64,000 bases of DNA from Shimia abyssi (lineage in GTDB: Bacteria > Pseudomonadota > Alphaproteobacteria > Rhodobacterales > Rhodobacteraceae). The notes beneath the pieces are model-generated. The model was not told where the DNA came from. It was given only the letters and a program-made list of their open reading frames with translations, and did not search any database. The translations under genes were made by a program, and so were the position numbers. Shown piece after piece: positions 26,889-36,073 of the stretch (its first letter is position 1; each line of letters opens with the position of its first letter). The stretch covers positions 186,001 through 250,000 of the forward strand of contig NZ_PYGJ01000003.1 of NCBI RefSeq assembly GCF_003014475.1, written 5' to 3'.

Positions 26889-27534
26889 TGGCCTGGACGG
26901 CCTTGATACGCAGATCGAAGCGCTGGAGGTCAGCCTTGGGCAAACCACAGCCGTGGCGGCCGGATTTGATGGCGAATTGCGGCGCATGCGCGATGCTTTG
27001 GGCGCTACGGGGCAAGACGTCGCTGCGTTGGAAAAGGGCATTGGGCGCGGGTTGAGAAAAGCATTCGATGGGTTGGTTTTTGATGGTCAAAAGCTGTCAG
27101 ACGCGCTCGAAGACGTGGCAAACTCAATGGTCGAAGCTGCGTATCGAGCGGCGTTGACGCCTGTCACGGATCAAGTCGGCGGGGCGATTGTGACAGGTAT
27201 TGGCGGGTTGATGGAGGGCTTGTTGCCTTTCGCCAATGGCGGCAGCTTTGCGCAGGGACGTGTGATGCCATTTGCCAATGGCGGCGTTGTTTCCGGCCCT
27301 GTCACATTTCCGATGCGGGGTGGCTTGGGGTTGATGGGCGAGGCCGGACCCGAGGCGATCATGCCCTTGGCCCGGGGTGCGGACGGCAAATTGGGCGTGC
27401 GCTCGGAAACTGGGCGCCCCGTAAATGTCGTGATGAAAATTAGCACACCAGATGTGGACGGTTTTCGACGTTCGCAAGGCCAGATTGCAGCCCAGATGGG
27501 GCGTGCTCTGGCGCGTGGTCAGAGAAACCGGTGA
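26875..27534 (+). CDS. GTA gp11, tape measure protein
   Basis: 219-aa protein that sets GTA tail length; it is short, as expected for the short GTA tail. The N-terminal half is helical (DTQIEALEVSLGQTTAVAA). The middle is rich in Gly (GGAIVTGIGGLMEG, FANGGSFAQGRVMPFANGG) and the part near GPEAIMPLARGADGKLGV is common to phage tape measures. ATG 26875 has GGGGAACG upstream. The frame is intact. Confidence 0.88.
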   Translation: MTEIDGLDGLDTQIEALEVSLGQTTAVAAGFDGELRRMRDALGATGQDVAALEKGIGRGLRKAFDGLVFDGQKLSDALEDVANSMVEAAYRAALTPVTDQVGGAIVTGIGGLMEGLLPFANGGSFAQGRVMPFANGGVVSGPVTFPMRGGLGLMGEAGPEAIMPLARGADGKLGVRSETGRPVNVVMKISTPDVDGFRRSQGQIAAQMGRALARGQRNR

Positions 27535-27549
27535 CAGAGAGGAAATACG

Positions 27550-28182
27550 ATGAATTTTCATGAAGAGCGTTTTCCCGCGAACCTGAGTTTTGGTTCGATT
27601 GGTGGCCCGGAACGTCGGACCGATGTGGTTACGCTGGCCAATGGTTTTGAGGAACGTAATACGCCCTGGGCGCATTCCAGACGACGTTATGATGCGGGTG
27701 TGGGGATGCGGTCGCTCGATGATATTGAAATTTTGATTTCATTTTTTGAAGCGAGACGTGGCCAGTTGCATTCCTTCCGCTGGAAGGATTGGTCAGACTA
27801 TAAGTCATGTATTGCATCGGTTGACGTAGACTTTCGTGATCAGGTTATCGCACAGGGTGATGATGTCACAACGTCCTACCAATTGGTAAAGACGTATCGG
27901 TCCGGCACGTATTCATATCAGCGTCCGATTGCTAAACCGGTAGCAGGAACCGTGCGTGTTGGCGTGTCCGGTGACGAGCTGCGCGAGGGGGTTCATTTCT
28001 CGTTAGACGAAACGACTGGTCACATTGTTCTGAACGAAGCGCCGGGGCCAGAAGCAGAGATCACAGCGGGGTTCGAGTTCGACGTTCCCGTTCGCTTTGA
28101 TACAGATCGTATTCTGACCAGTGTCGCGAGTTTTCGCGCAGGTGACGTTCCAAACGTGCCTGTTGTGGAGGTGCGTATCTGA
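27550..28182 (+). CDS. GTA gp12, distal tail protein (DUF2460)
   Basis: 210-aa protein of the DUF2460 family, the distal tail protein at the tail tip. It has the typical MNFHEERFPANLSFGSIGGPERRTDV start, FFEARRGQLHSFRWKDWSDYKS in the middle, and a beta-rich C-terminus. It overlaps gp13 by one base (TGATG). The frame is intact. Confidence 0.9.
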   Translation: MNFHEERFPANLSFGSIGGPERRTDVVTLANGFEERNTPWAHSRRRYDAGVGMRSLDDIEILISFFEARRGQLHSFRWKDWSDYKSCIASVDVDFRDQVIAQGDDVTTSYQLVKTYRSGTYSYQRPIAKPVAGTVRVGVSGDELREGVHFSLDETTGHIVLNEAPGPEAEITAGFEFDVPVRFDTDRILTSVASFRAGDVPNVPVVEVRI

Positions 28183-29069
28183 TGAGTACTCAACAGGAAT
28201 TATATGATCATCTGGAGACTGGCCTTACGACCATTGCGCGCGCATGGGGCATTGTCCGGTCTGACGGCGCGCGATTTGGGTTCACGGACCATGATTGCGA
28301 TCTAAGTTTTGAAGACTTTCAGTTCAAAGCATCAAGTGGTGTTACGGCGTCGTTATTGGAGCAGAGTTCCGGGCTTTCGGTTGACAACTCTGAGGCCCTT
28401 GGAGTGCTCAGCGACTTTGGGGTCAAGGAAGCTGACATCCTTGCCGGACGGTTTGATGATGCTCAAGTTACCGCATGGATGGTCAATTGGGCAAACCCAG
28501 ATGCGCGCACAGTTATTTTTCGCGGAAGCATTGGCGAGATCGGCCGATCCAACGGCGCTTTTCGCGCGGAATTGCGCGGGCTCTCAGAAGCCATGAATAG
28601 GCCCTTAGGGCGTGTTTTCCAGAAACCGTGCACAGCCGTTTTAGGTGATACCACGTGCCGTTTTGACACTGCCACGGGCGGTTATTCTCATCTTGCTGCG
28701 ATTGAAGAGACAGATCAGAAACGGGTTTTTTCGTGGAATAATTTGTCAGATTTTGAGCCCGGCTGGTTTATTGGTGGCGTCCTTCAAGTTAAGAGCGGCG
28801 CTGCCAATGGGCTGTCTGGGAACGTCAAGCGAGACTATGTCGGTGCGAATGGGCTCCGGGTGGTTGAGCTGTGGGAACCAATTCGGGTGCCTATATCTGT
28901 TGGTGATCAGGTTCGCTTGGTGGCGGGGTGCGACAAGCGGTTTCAAACCTGTCGTCTGAAGTTCAATAACGCGCTTAATTTCCAAGGGTTTCCAGATATT
29001 CCTGGTGAAGATTGGATGACGTCCTTTCCGTCGCAAGGGGGAGAAAACTCAGGTGGGAGTCTGCGCTGA
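28182..29069 (+). CDS. GTA gp13, tail hub protein (DUF2163)
   Basis: 295-aa protein of the DUF2163 family (phage BR0599-like), forming the hub under the distal tail ring. Four cysteines stand in two pairs in the C-terminal half: Cys150 and Cys159 (KPCTAVLGDTTCRF), Cys250 and Cys257 (GCDKRFQTCRL). I recall an iron-sulfur cluster being described in this hub in R. capsulatus, and these pairs would suit one; that link is from memory. The frame is intact and overlaps gp14 by one base. Confidence 0.88.
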   Translation: MSTQQELYDHLETGLTTIARAWGIVRSDGARFGFTDHDCDLSFEDFQFKASSGVTASLLEQSSGLSVDNSEALGVLSDFGVKEADILAGRFDDAQVTAWMVNWANPDARTVIFRGSIGEIGRSNGAFRAELRGLSEAMNRPLGRVFQKPCTAVLGDTTCRFDTATGGYSHLAAIEETDQKRVFSWNNLSDFEPGWFIGGVLQVKSGAANGLSGNVKRDYVGANGLRVVELWEPIRVPISVGDQVRLVAGCDKRFQTCRLKFNNALNFQGFPDIPGEDWMTSFPSQGGENSGGSLR

Positions 29070-29509
29070 TGGTAGAGTTTTCCAACCGGATCATCTCGGA
29101 AGCCCGAAGTTGGATCGGGACGCCGTATGTGCATCAGGCGTCTTGCAAAGGTGGCGGTACCGATTGTTTGGGGCTGGTACGTGGTGTTTGGCGTAGTCTC
29201 TATAGAAACGAGCCCGAATTGGTGCCGGCCTATAGTCGTGACTGGTCAGAACCGCAGGGCGACGAGCGATTGTGGCGCGCGGCGGCAAGCCATATGATGT
29301 CAAAATCGATCAGTGATGCAAGCCCTGGCGACTTGTGATTGTTTCGAATGAAAGACGCAGGTGTTGCAAAACATTTGGGTATTCAAAGTCGGGGCGGCAG
29401 CACGCCTTATTTCATTCACGCATATTCCGGTCATGCGGTCATAGAAAGCCCGCTGAGCGTCCCATGGGGACGCCGGATCGTGGCATGTTTTGAATTTCCA
29501 AGGAGATAA
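29069..29509 (+). pseudogene. GTA gp14, NlpC/P60 tail peptidase gene with in-frame TGA
   Basis: The intact frame would encode a 146-residue NlpC/P60 cell-wall peptidase used by the GTA tail to pass the host murein. ATG 29069 starts MVEFSNRIISEARSWIGTPY, and the catalytic Cys33 is in GGGTDCLGLVRGVW. Codon 90 is TGA (29336-29338), right after SPGDL. The same frame then continues LFRMKDAGVAKHLGI (the region with the catalytic His) to a natural end, CFEFPRR, with TAA at 29507-29509. The 89-aa product therefore lacks the catalytic His and should be inactive. gp15 follows two bases later, so the gene boundaries are otherwise normal. Confidence 0.88.
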
Positions 29510-29511
29510 TT

Positions 29512-31656
29512 ATGGCGACAGTCGTATTGGCCGCTGCGGGAGCAGCGATTGGAGGGACCCTTGGTGGCGGTGTCGCAGGTGTTTCAGCTCTAGCAGTTGG
29601 GCGACTGGCTGGCGCAACCGTTGGACGCGTTATTGACCAAAAAATTCTGGGGTCAGGGTCGGAAGCTGTTGAAAGTGGAAAGGTCGATCGGTTTGGAATT
29701 AGCGGATCTGCCGAAGGCTCGACAACTGCGCGGGTTTTTGGGCGTATGCGTGTTGCTGGGCATTTGATCTGGTCCTCCCAGTTCACGGAGGCCGTTTCAA
29801 CAACGGGCGGCGGCAAGGGTGCGCCCTCACAACCAACGGTCAGGGAATATAGCTATGCGGTTTCGCTGGCTATTGCGGTTTGCGAAGGTGAAATTCGATC
29901 CATTGGTCGAATTTGGGCCGATGGCACAGAAATCGCGCTAAATGATCTAAATTTGCGAGTCTATACTGGAAGCCCAGAGCAAATGCCTGATCCAAAGATC
30001 GAAGCCGTGGAAGGTGCAGGAACGGTTCCTGCATATCGTGGCACGGCATATGTCGTGATCGAAGACCTGGCGTTGGAAAGGTTCGGCAACCGCATCCCTC
30101 AGTTCAGCTTTGAGGTTGTGAAGGGAACGCCGGATGATATACGCGACGCGTCCTCGGATATGGCAAACAGTGTCCGTGCCGTTGCGTTGATGCCCGGCAG
30201 TGGCGAATACGCGCTTGCCACATCAACAGTGCGTCTACCTGTCGGGCCAGCAGAATACAAAAGCGTGAACGAAAACTCTCCGTCTGGGCAAAGTGATTTT
30301 CTGACGTCGATGGAACAGTTGCAGACCGAGCTGCCGAATGTGGGGTCCGCGTCATTGATTGTCAGCTGGTTTGGCGATGACCTTCGTGCGGCGGAATTTG
30401 ACCTACGACCCAAAGTTGAGCAAAAGCTGAGCGATGGCGACTCCATGAAATGGGAGGTCGCCGGTTTGTCGCGCAATGAAGCCGAAGAGCTGGCGCAAGT
30501 CCAAGGGCGGGCTGTTTACGGTGGCACGCCATGTGATGCATCAGTCGTCGAGGCAATCACGCATCTCAAGGAAACTGGCAAGGACGTGGTTTTTTATCCA
30601 TTTATCCTGATGGAACAGATGGAAGGAAACGGATTGCCAGATCCGTGGAGCGAGGCAGCGAACCAACCTAAACTACCTTGGCGGGGGCGCATAACGCAGT
30701 CAGTTGCACATGGGCGGGTCGGATCGCCGTCTGGAACGGCCTTGGCGGATCAAGAAGTTGCAGCCTTTTTTGGCACGGCATCGGCAAGCGATTTTGCCGT
30801 GCAAAATGGGCTTGTCGCGTATGCCGGCCCGGACGAGTGGCGATACAGACGGTTTATCCTGCATAATGCGGCGCTTTGTGCGTCGGCTGGTGGTGTGGAT
30901 GCGTTTTGCATCGGTTCCGAGATGAGAGGTTTGACGCAGATTTTGGGTGTGAACGGCTTCCCTGCGGTGCAAGAGTTGCGTGCCGTCGCGGCCGACGTGC
31001 GCCAGATTTTGGGGCCGGACACAAAAATCGGGTATGCGGCGGACTGGAGCGAGTATTTTGGTTTTCATCCTCAGGATGGCACGGGTGATATCTATTTCCA
31101 TCTCGATCCACTTTGGGCTGACGAAAACATCGATTTCATTGGCATTGACAACTACATGCCGCTGTCGGATTGGCGAGACGGTAAGGGGCACCTGGATGCA
31201 CAACAATGGCCGTCAATTTACGATTTGGGATATCTGAGTGGAAATATTGAAGGCGGCGAGGGGTATGAGTGGTATTACCATTCAGACGAAGCTCAAGACG
31301 CTCAAATCAGAACAGCCATTTCAGATGGCGACCATAATGAGCCCTGGGTGTTCCGCTATAAAGATATTCGCAATTGGTGGAGCAATGAACATCACCAACG
31401 CATTGGTGGCGTTCGTCAGAAGGTCGCGACTGACTGGTTGCCGGGTAGCAAACCGATTTGGTTTACCGAAATCGGTTGTGCGGCTGTCGATAAGGGTACG
31501 AACCAGCCTAACAAATTTCTGGATCCCAAATCCTCGGAATCTTCGCTACCGCATTTTTCAAATGGCGGGCGGGATGCATTCATTCAGCAACGCTATTTGC
31601 AGGCCATGCAAAACTATTGGAGTTTGGACGAAAACAATCCAAAGTCAGAAGAGTAA
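29512..31656 (+). CDS. GTA gp15 N-terminal part (TIM-barrel half), ended by an in-frame TAA
   Basis: 714-aa N-terminal half of the large tail-tip protein (host specificity protein, orfg15). It opens with a hydrophobic, Gly/Ala-rich segment (VVLAAAGAAIGGTLGGGVAG) and contains the GTA TIM-barrel-like domain, with FCIGSEMRGLTQI near residue 470 and IWFTEIGCAAV near residue 650. The frame stops at TAA 31654-31656, after AMQNYWSLDENNPKSEE. Homologues are normally one chain of about 1300 residues, and the frame reopens at once (see next entry). The TAA stands where homologues, as I recall them, have Tyr (VYxGxM), one base from TAT or TAC. Confidence 0.87.
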   Translation: MATVVLAAAGAAIGGTLGGGVAGVSALAVGRLAGATVGRVIDQKILGSGSEAVESGKVDRFGISGSAEGSTTARVFGRMRVAGHLIWSSQFTEAVSTTGGGKGAPSQPTVREYSYAVSLAIAVCEGEIRSIGRIWADGTEIALNDLNLRVYTGSPEQMPDPKIEAVEGAGTVPAYRGTAYVVIEDLALERFGNRIPQFSFEVVKGTPDDIRDASSDMANSVRAVALMPGSGEYALATSTVRLPVGPAEYKSVNENSPSGQSDFLTSMEQLQTELPNVGSASLIVSWFGDDLRAAEFDLRPKVEQKLSDGDSMKWEVAGLSRNEAEELAQVQGRAVYGGTPCDASVVEAITHLKETGKDVVFYPFILMEQMEGNGLPDPWSEAANQPKLPWRGRITQSVAHGRVGSPSGTALADQEVAAFFGTASASDFAVQNGLVAYAGPDEWRYRRFILHNAALCASAGGVDAFCIGSEMRGLTQILGVNGFPAVQELRAVAADVRQILGPDTKIGYAADWSEYFGFHPQDGTGDIYFHLDPLWADENIDFIGIDNYMPLSDWRDGKGHLDAQQWPSIYDLGYLSGNIEGGEGYEWYYHSDEAQDAQIRTAISDGDHNEPWVFRYKDIRNWWSNEHHQRIGGVRQKVATDWLPGSKPIWFTEIGCAAVDKGTNQPNKFLDPKSSESSLPHFSNGGRDAFIQQRYLQAMQNYWSLDENNPKSEE

Positions 31657-31665
31657 GAGGGCCGG

Positions 31666-33729
31666 ATGATTGATGTGACCCGAAGCCATGTGTGGGCTTG
31701 GGATGCACGTCCGTTTCCGCATTTCCCACACAATCTAACGGTCTGGTCGGACGGTGAGAACTACCGTGCCGGGCATTGGATAAATGGGCGAAGCGGTAAT
31801 CGCACATTAGAGAGCGTGGTGTCTGAAATCTGTAAGCGTGCAGGCGTTGACACCTTCGATGCGAGCCAGCTCATCGGTGTCGTAAACGGTTATGTTCATG
31901 ACGAAGTTTCCGACGCCCGGTCGGCCCTGCAACCCCTCATGGTAGCATATGGGTTTGATGCGATTGAACGGAATGGGTGCATTTTGTTCCGGATGCGCGG
32001 CACTAGCGACCCAGTTGATTTGGAAGTCGACTCCGTCGCCGTTTCGTCATCAAATTCCGAAATCATTGCAAAAGATCGCGAAGCAAATGTCGAGATTGCC
32101 GGGCGCTTGCGGCTGAATTTCGTGCAAGCGGGTGGCGCGTTCGAGGCAATTTCGGAAGAGGCGATCGACTCGGCTGAACTAACGAATTCGGTTGCTGCTA
32201 GTGAAATGCCCCTGGTGCTTTCGCGTGGTGAAGGGCGTCAGATTCTGGAAAGATGGTTGGCCGAAGCCAAGGTTGGGCGCGAGCGTGTAAAGTTTTCACT
32301 TCCTCCGTCCAAATTTGGCTTGGGTGCAGGGGACGTAGTCGCCCTGAAAGGGGATGGTCAGATTGATCAACTCTATAGAATTGATCGCGTCGAGCAGGGT
32401 GATTCCCAGTTGGTTGAAGGGCTTGCTATCGAACCATCGGTCTACGAAAAAACCGACCTTACGGAAGAGTTGCCGCGCGCATCGGCGTATGTCCCACCTG
32501 TTCCTGTGACCTCGCTGTTCATGGATTTGCCGCTGTTGACAGGGGACGAAGTACCCCATGCGCCTCATATTGCGGTGACAGCAAAACCTTGGCCTGGTTC
32601 GGTTGCGGTGTACGATTCCGCAACGGACAGCGACTATGCTCTGAACAAAATCATCAACAGTCGGGCGATCATGGGGGTGACCGAGACACCACTTTTGGCT
32701 GCGCGACCGGGTCTGTTTGACAATGGAACAGAACTCCAAGTCAAAATGATCTCTGGAAACCTGCAGGGTGTTTCGCAAGAACAGCTGTTTTCCGGGCGCA
32801 ATCTTATGGCGATTGGTGATGGGGCGAACGGCAGTTGGGAGTTATTCCAGTTTGAGGAAGCCCAGCTTGTCGGCCCCGGGCAATACTTGTTGAGCAAACG
32901 ATTGCGCGGCCAGCTTGGCTCTGATGCTGGAATGCCTGATGTTTGGCCAACCGGTAGTTGGGTTGTACTGGTCGATGGCAATATTGAGCAAATCGACCTA
33001 TCCGCCGCATCACGCAACATCGCGCGTAATTTTCGCATTGGATCTGCACGCCAAAGTCTTGATCATAGTTCCTATCGGAATAGCTCCGAGGCGTTTGCTG
33101 GAATTGGCTTGAGACCATACTCTCCGGTACATTTGCAGGCCTCGCGTGCAACAAATGGGGATGTCGCATTGAACTGGATCCGGCGGTCGAGAATTGATGG
33201 GGACAGCTGGGAGTTCCCTGAAATTCCCTTGTCTGAAGAGACCGAGCAGTACTTGGTTCGCATTTCCAAATATGGTTCGGTTTTGCGAGAGACGACGGTT
33301 TCTAGCCCATCGTGGCTCTATTTGCACAGTGAACAACTTTCAGATGGCGCGAGTGATGCATTTGACGTGGAAGTTGCGCAAGTATCTGCCCGCTTTGGTC
33401 CGGGTGCCTTCGGAAAATTGGAGGTCAGCTGGATGTGGCGTGTCCTTGCGGGGGACATCGTTGCTGTGGCGCGTTGGTTGCAAACATTACCGCAAGGTCA
33501 GCGCGCTCAAGCTGTTGAGGACGTCATTGAACGCGCCTCAGCGGCACACAAGTTTTTTCGTCGATTTGGACGATCCCATCCAGATTGGGGAAACGGGTCT
33601 CTATATGGAGCCATTACTATGCCGGGAGCCGGGCCGGAGCCGAGCTTCTCTAACGTAGAATATTGCAGATCGACTGCGCTGGTCTTGATGAAACTAACGC
33701 AATTTCGAGAGTTTTCGGCAGGTCGGTAA
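31666..33729 (+). CDS. GTA gp15 C-terminal part (tail-fibre half), same frame after the TAA
   Basis: 687-aa C-terminal half of gp15. It lies in the same frame as the N-terminal half, and only one stop codon plus GAG-GGC-CGG separate them. It begins MIDVTRSHVWAWDARPFPHF, which is internal sequence in normal gp15 proteins. The rest matches phage tail-tip domains. GAGGG at 31657-31661 precedes ATG 31666 by four bases, so this half could be made as a separate polypeptide. Whether two chains can replace one is unknown. gp15 ends the GTA cluster. Confidence 0.85.
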   Translation: MIDVTRSHVWAWDARPFPHFPHNLTVWSDGENYRAGHWINGRSGNRTLESVVSEICKRAGVDTFDASQLIGVVNGYVHDEVSDARSALQPLMVAYGFDAIERNGCILFRMRGTSDPVDLEVDSVAVSSSNSEIIAKDREANVEIAGRLRLNFVQAGGAFEAISEEAIDSAELTNSVAASEMPLVLSRGEGRQILERWLAEAKVGRERVKFSLPPSKFGLGAGDVVALKGDGQIDQLYRIDRVEQGDSQLVEGLAIEPSVYEKTDLTEELPRASAYVPPVPVTSLFMDLPLLTGDEVPHAPHIAVTAKPWPGSVAVYDSATDSDYALNKIINSRAIMGVTETPLLAARPGLFDNGTELQVKMISGNLQGVSQEQLFSGRNLMAIGDGANGSWELFQFEEAQLVGPGQYLLSKRLRGQLGSDAGMPDVWPTGSWVVLVDGNIEQIDLSAASRNIARNFRIGSARQSLDHSSYRNSSEAFAGIGLRPYSPVHLQASRATNGDVALNWIRRSRIDGDSWEFPEIPLSEETEQYLVRISKYGSVLRETTVSSPSWLYLHSEQLSDGASDAFDVEVAQVSARFGPGAFGKLEVSWMWRVLAGDIVAVARWLQTLPQGQRAQAVEDVIERASAAHKFFRRFGRSHPDWGNGSLYGAITMPGAGPEPSFSNVEYCRSTALVLMKLTQFREFSAGR

Positions 33730-33753
33730 AGTCCTAAAAAGCTAAAAGTCGAA

Positions 33754-33784
33754 GCCAGTCAGCTGTACCAATCAGTTGGCTGGC
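33754..33784 (+). terminator. Possible terminator after gp15
   Basis: CCAGTCAGCTG (33755-33765) and CAGTTGGCTGG (33773-33783) form an 11-bp stem with two G-U pairs, extended by G33754-C33784. The tail is CTGATCATTT, not a true T-run, so it may be only a 3' stability hairpin. Confidence 0.5.
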
Positions 33785-33898
33785 CTGATCATTTAAAGGT
33801 GAACTTGCCATTCCAATGTTGAATTATGCTGTTCACGGGTTTGAATTTGCTGATGTTGGGCTAAATACTGTAGTCTGGTGCAAACAGGAAGGAACACC

Positions 33899-34702
33899 AT
33901 GGCTGAGAGACGCGCTAAGGTTACCGAACTCGATCCAGTCTGGAGCCGCATTACGTCGGAAGCGGAAGAGGCGGTGAAAGAAGAACCCTTAATGGGGGGG
34001 CTCGTGCATGCTTGTGTTCTTCATCACAAGTCAATTGAACGCGCCTTGAGCTACAGGTTTGCAGCCAAGCTATCTTCGAATGAAATGTCGATGGTCGTCC
34101 TCCGGGAAGTTGCGGACGAAGCATTTGTATCTGACCCTTATCTTGCTGAAGCGGCCCGGGCAGATTTGATGGCAGTCTATGATCGTGATCCTGCCTGTCA
34201 TCGGTTGTTGCAGCCGATTTTGTATTTCAAAGGATATCAGGCCATGCAGGCCTATCGCATAGGGCACTGGCTGTGGCACCAAGGCAGGCACGACCTGTCT
34301 TACTTTATTCAAATGCGTACATCTGAAATATTCGGCATCGACATTCATCCGGCTGCCAAAATCGGAAAAGGCATCATGATCGACCACGCCCACTCAATTG
34401 TCATTGGTGAAACTGCGATCGTTGGCGACAATGTGTCGATGTTACACTCAGTTACACTTGGTGGAACTGGCAAAGAGGAAGAAGCACGGCACCCCAATAT
34501 CGGTGATGGGGTCTTGATCGGCGCAGGTGCAAAAGTGCTAGGCAACATTTCGGTTGGGCATTGCAGCCGTATCGCAGCCGGTTCCGTTGTTCTTCAGGAA
34601 GTGCCGCCGTGTTCCACTGTTGCTGGCGTTCCAGCAAAAATCGTAGGCGAAGCAGGTTGTCCGCAGCCTGCTGTCGAAATGGACCAAATACTGCAGCGCT
34701 GA
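33899..34702 (+). CDS. cysE: Serine O-acetyltransferase
   Basis: 267-aa cytoplasmic enzyme that acetylates L-serine with acetyl-CoA, the first step of cysteine synthesis. ATG 33899 follows AAGGAAG. It has the helical N-terminal domain (residues about 8-140) and the left-handed beta-helix of hexapeptide repeats (IHPAAKIGKGIMIDHAHSIVIGET, HPNIGDGVLIGAGAKVLGNI). The catalytic His is in DHAHS. A cysE directly after gp15 is the arrangement known in Rhodobacter capsulatus and supports the GTA assignment. Confidence 0.96.
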   Translation: MAERRAKVTELDPVWSRITSEAEEAVKEEPLMGGLVHACVLHHKSIERALSYRFAAKLSSNEMSMVVLREVADEAFVSDPYLAEAARADLMAVYDRDPACHRLLQPILYFKGYQAMQAYRIGHWLWHQGRHDLSYFIQMRTSEIFGIDIHPAAKIGKGIMIDHAHSIVIGETAIVGDNVSMLHSVTLGGTGKEEEARHPNIGDGVLIGAGAKVLGNISVGHCSRIAAGSVVLQEVPPCSTVAGVPAKIVGEAGCPQPAVEMDQILQR

Positions 34703-34754
34703 GTTGCAGTTGGGTAAGTGACGGCCCCGGTGGTTGACGGGGTCCGCATATTTA

Positions 34755-36059
34755 TCACACCAGCATCGTCATTGGATTTTCTAGGTTGCTAACGATATGT
34801 TCAAGCAACTCGGCGCCCAAAGCGCCATCAATTACTCTGTGATCGACGGACAGCGTAACGGACATCACCGTCGCGACATCGATATCACCGTTTTCCGTAA
34901 CCACCGGCTTTTTGATACCTGCTCCAACGGCAAGAATTGCCCCATGCGGTGGATTAATAACCGCGTCAAAGTTGGTGATGCCAAACATTCCCAAATTTGA
35001 TATTGCGAAACTTCCGCCCTGATATTCGTGTGGCGCGAGTTTCCGTTCACGAGCACGCGCGGCTAAGTCTTTCATTTCGGCGCTCAAGCTCGACAGCGAC
35101 TTCTGATCAGCGTCTTGCAAAACGGGTGTAAATAAGCCGCCTTCAATCGCAACAGCTACTGCAACATCTGAGGGTTTAAGTTTAAGTATTCGGTCTTCGG
35201 CCCAGACGGCATTTGCGTTGGGGACCGATTGCAAAGCGAGCGCACACGCCTTGATAATAAAGTCGTTGACGGAGAGTTTAACTCCGCGAGATTGCAATTG
35301 CGCGTTCAATTCAGATCTGAATGACAACAACGCGTCCAGCTGAATGTCGCGTCGCAAGTAAAAATGCGGGATGGTTTGTTTGGCTTCCGTCAGACGTGCT
35401 GCAATCGTTTTGCGCATACCATCCAGTGGCATTTCCTCAAACTCACGGCCTTCATACATCCGCGCGATAATATCTGCACTTGCGCCCTTTGGTTTTGTTT
35501 CTGCCAGTTTCTGTACTTTTTTCGCACCGGAATAGGGCCCTGCGATTGTTGCAGTTGCGCCGGTCGCTACGGCATGCTCAACATCCGCCTTAACCACACG
35601 GCCCCTTGGACCAGACCCTGAAATGATCGAAATATCAAGACCATTGTCCGCTGCAATGCGCTTGGCAAGCGGAGAAGCAAATACGCGCGCTCCCTTCGGG
35701 ATCGGGGTTGCAATCTTAGTGCTTGGGTTGGCTTTTTCGGGCGCCTTTACCTCAATTTCTTCAGCGATCGCAGCCGTTGAAGACGTCGACGCGAGCGCAA
35801 TATCCGCTTCTGTTTCGCCGTCTTCCAGCAAAACGGCAATTGGTGTATTCACCTTTACGCCTTCGCGACCCTCAGGAATGAGAATTTTTCCTATCACACC
35901 CTCGTCGACGGCCTCAAACTCCATCGTCGCTTTGTCGGTTTCGATTTCCGCGATGATATCGCCGGACTGAACCTCGTCACCTTCTTGGACGACCCACTTT
36001 GCCAGAGTGCCTTCCTCCATCGTAGGCGACAACGCTGGCATGAGTATTTCAGTTGCCAT
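34755..36059 (-). CDS. pdhC: Pyruvate dehydrogenase E2, dihydrolipoamide acetyltransferase
   Basis: 434-aa core of the pyruvate dehydrogenase complex, which passes acetyl groups to CoA. One N-terminal lipoyl domain has the lipoylated Lys in [11 protein letters not shown] (near residue 43). A peripheral-subunit-binding domain follows near residues 128-165 ([30 protein letters not shown]). The catalytic domain ends with [16 protein letters not shown], holding the catalytic His. Last gene of the minus-strand pdhA-pdhB-pdhC operon. E3 (lpdA) is at 61603. Confidence 0.96.
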   Translation of the reverse strand: MATEILMPALSPTMEEGTLAKWVVQEGDEVQSGDIIAEIETDKATMEFEAVDEGVIGKILIPEGREGVKVNTPIAVLLEDGETEADIALASTSSTAAIAEEIEVKAPEKANPSTKIATPIPKGARVFASPLAKRIAADNGLDISIISGSGPRGRVVKADVEHAVATGATATIAGPYSGAKKVQKLAETKPKGASADIIARMYEGREFEEMPLDGMRKTIAARLTEAKQTIPHFYLRRDIQLDALLSFRSELNAQLQSRGVKLSVNDFIIKACALALQSVPNANAVWAEDRILKLKPSDVAVAVAIEGGLFTPVLQDADQKSLSSLSAEMKDLAARARERKLAPHEYQGGSFAISNLGMFGITNFDAVINPPHGAILAVGAGIKKPVVTENGDIDVATVMSVTLSVDHRVIDGALGAELLEHIVSNLENPMTMLV

Positions 36060-36073
36060 GATCTAGATCCTCC

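Noticed and set aside
19481-33729. Stop-codon reassignment as the reason for the GTA stops
   Set aside because: Both TAA and TGA occur as the interrupting codons, and many intact genes in the window end with them at normal places.
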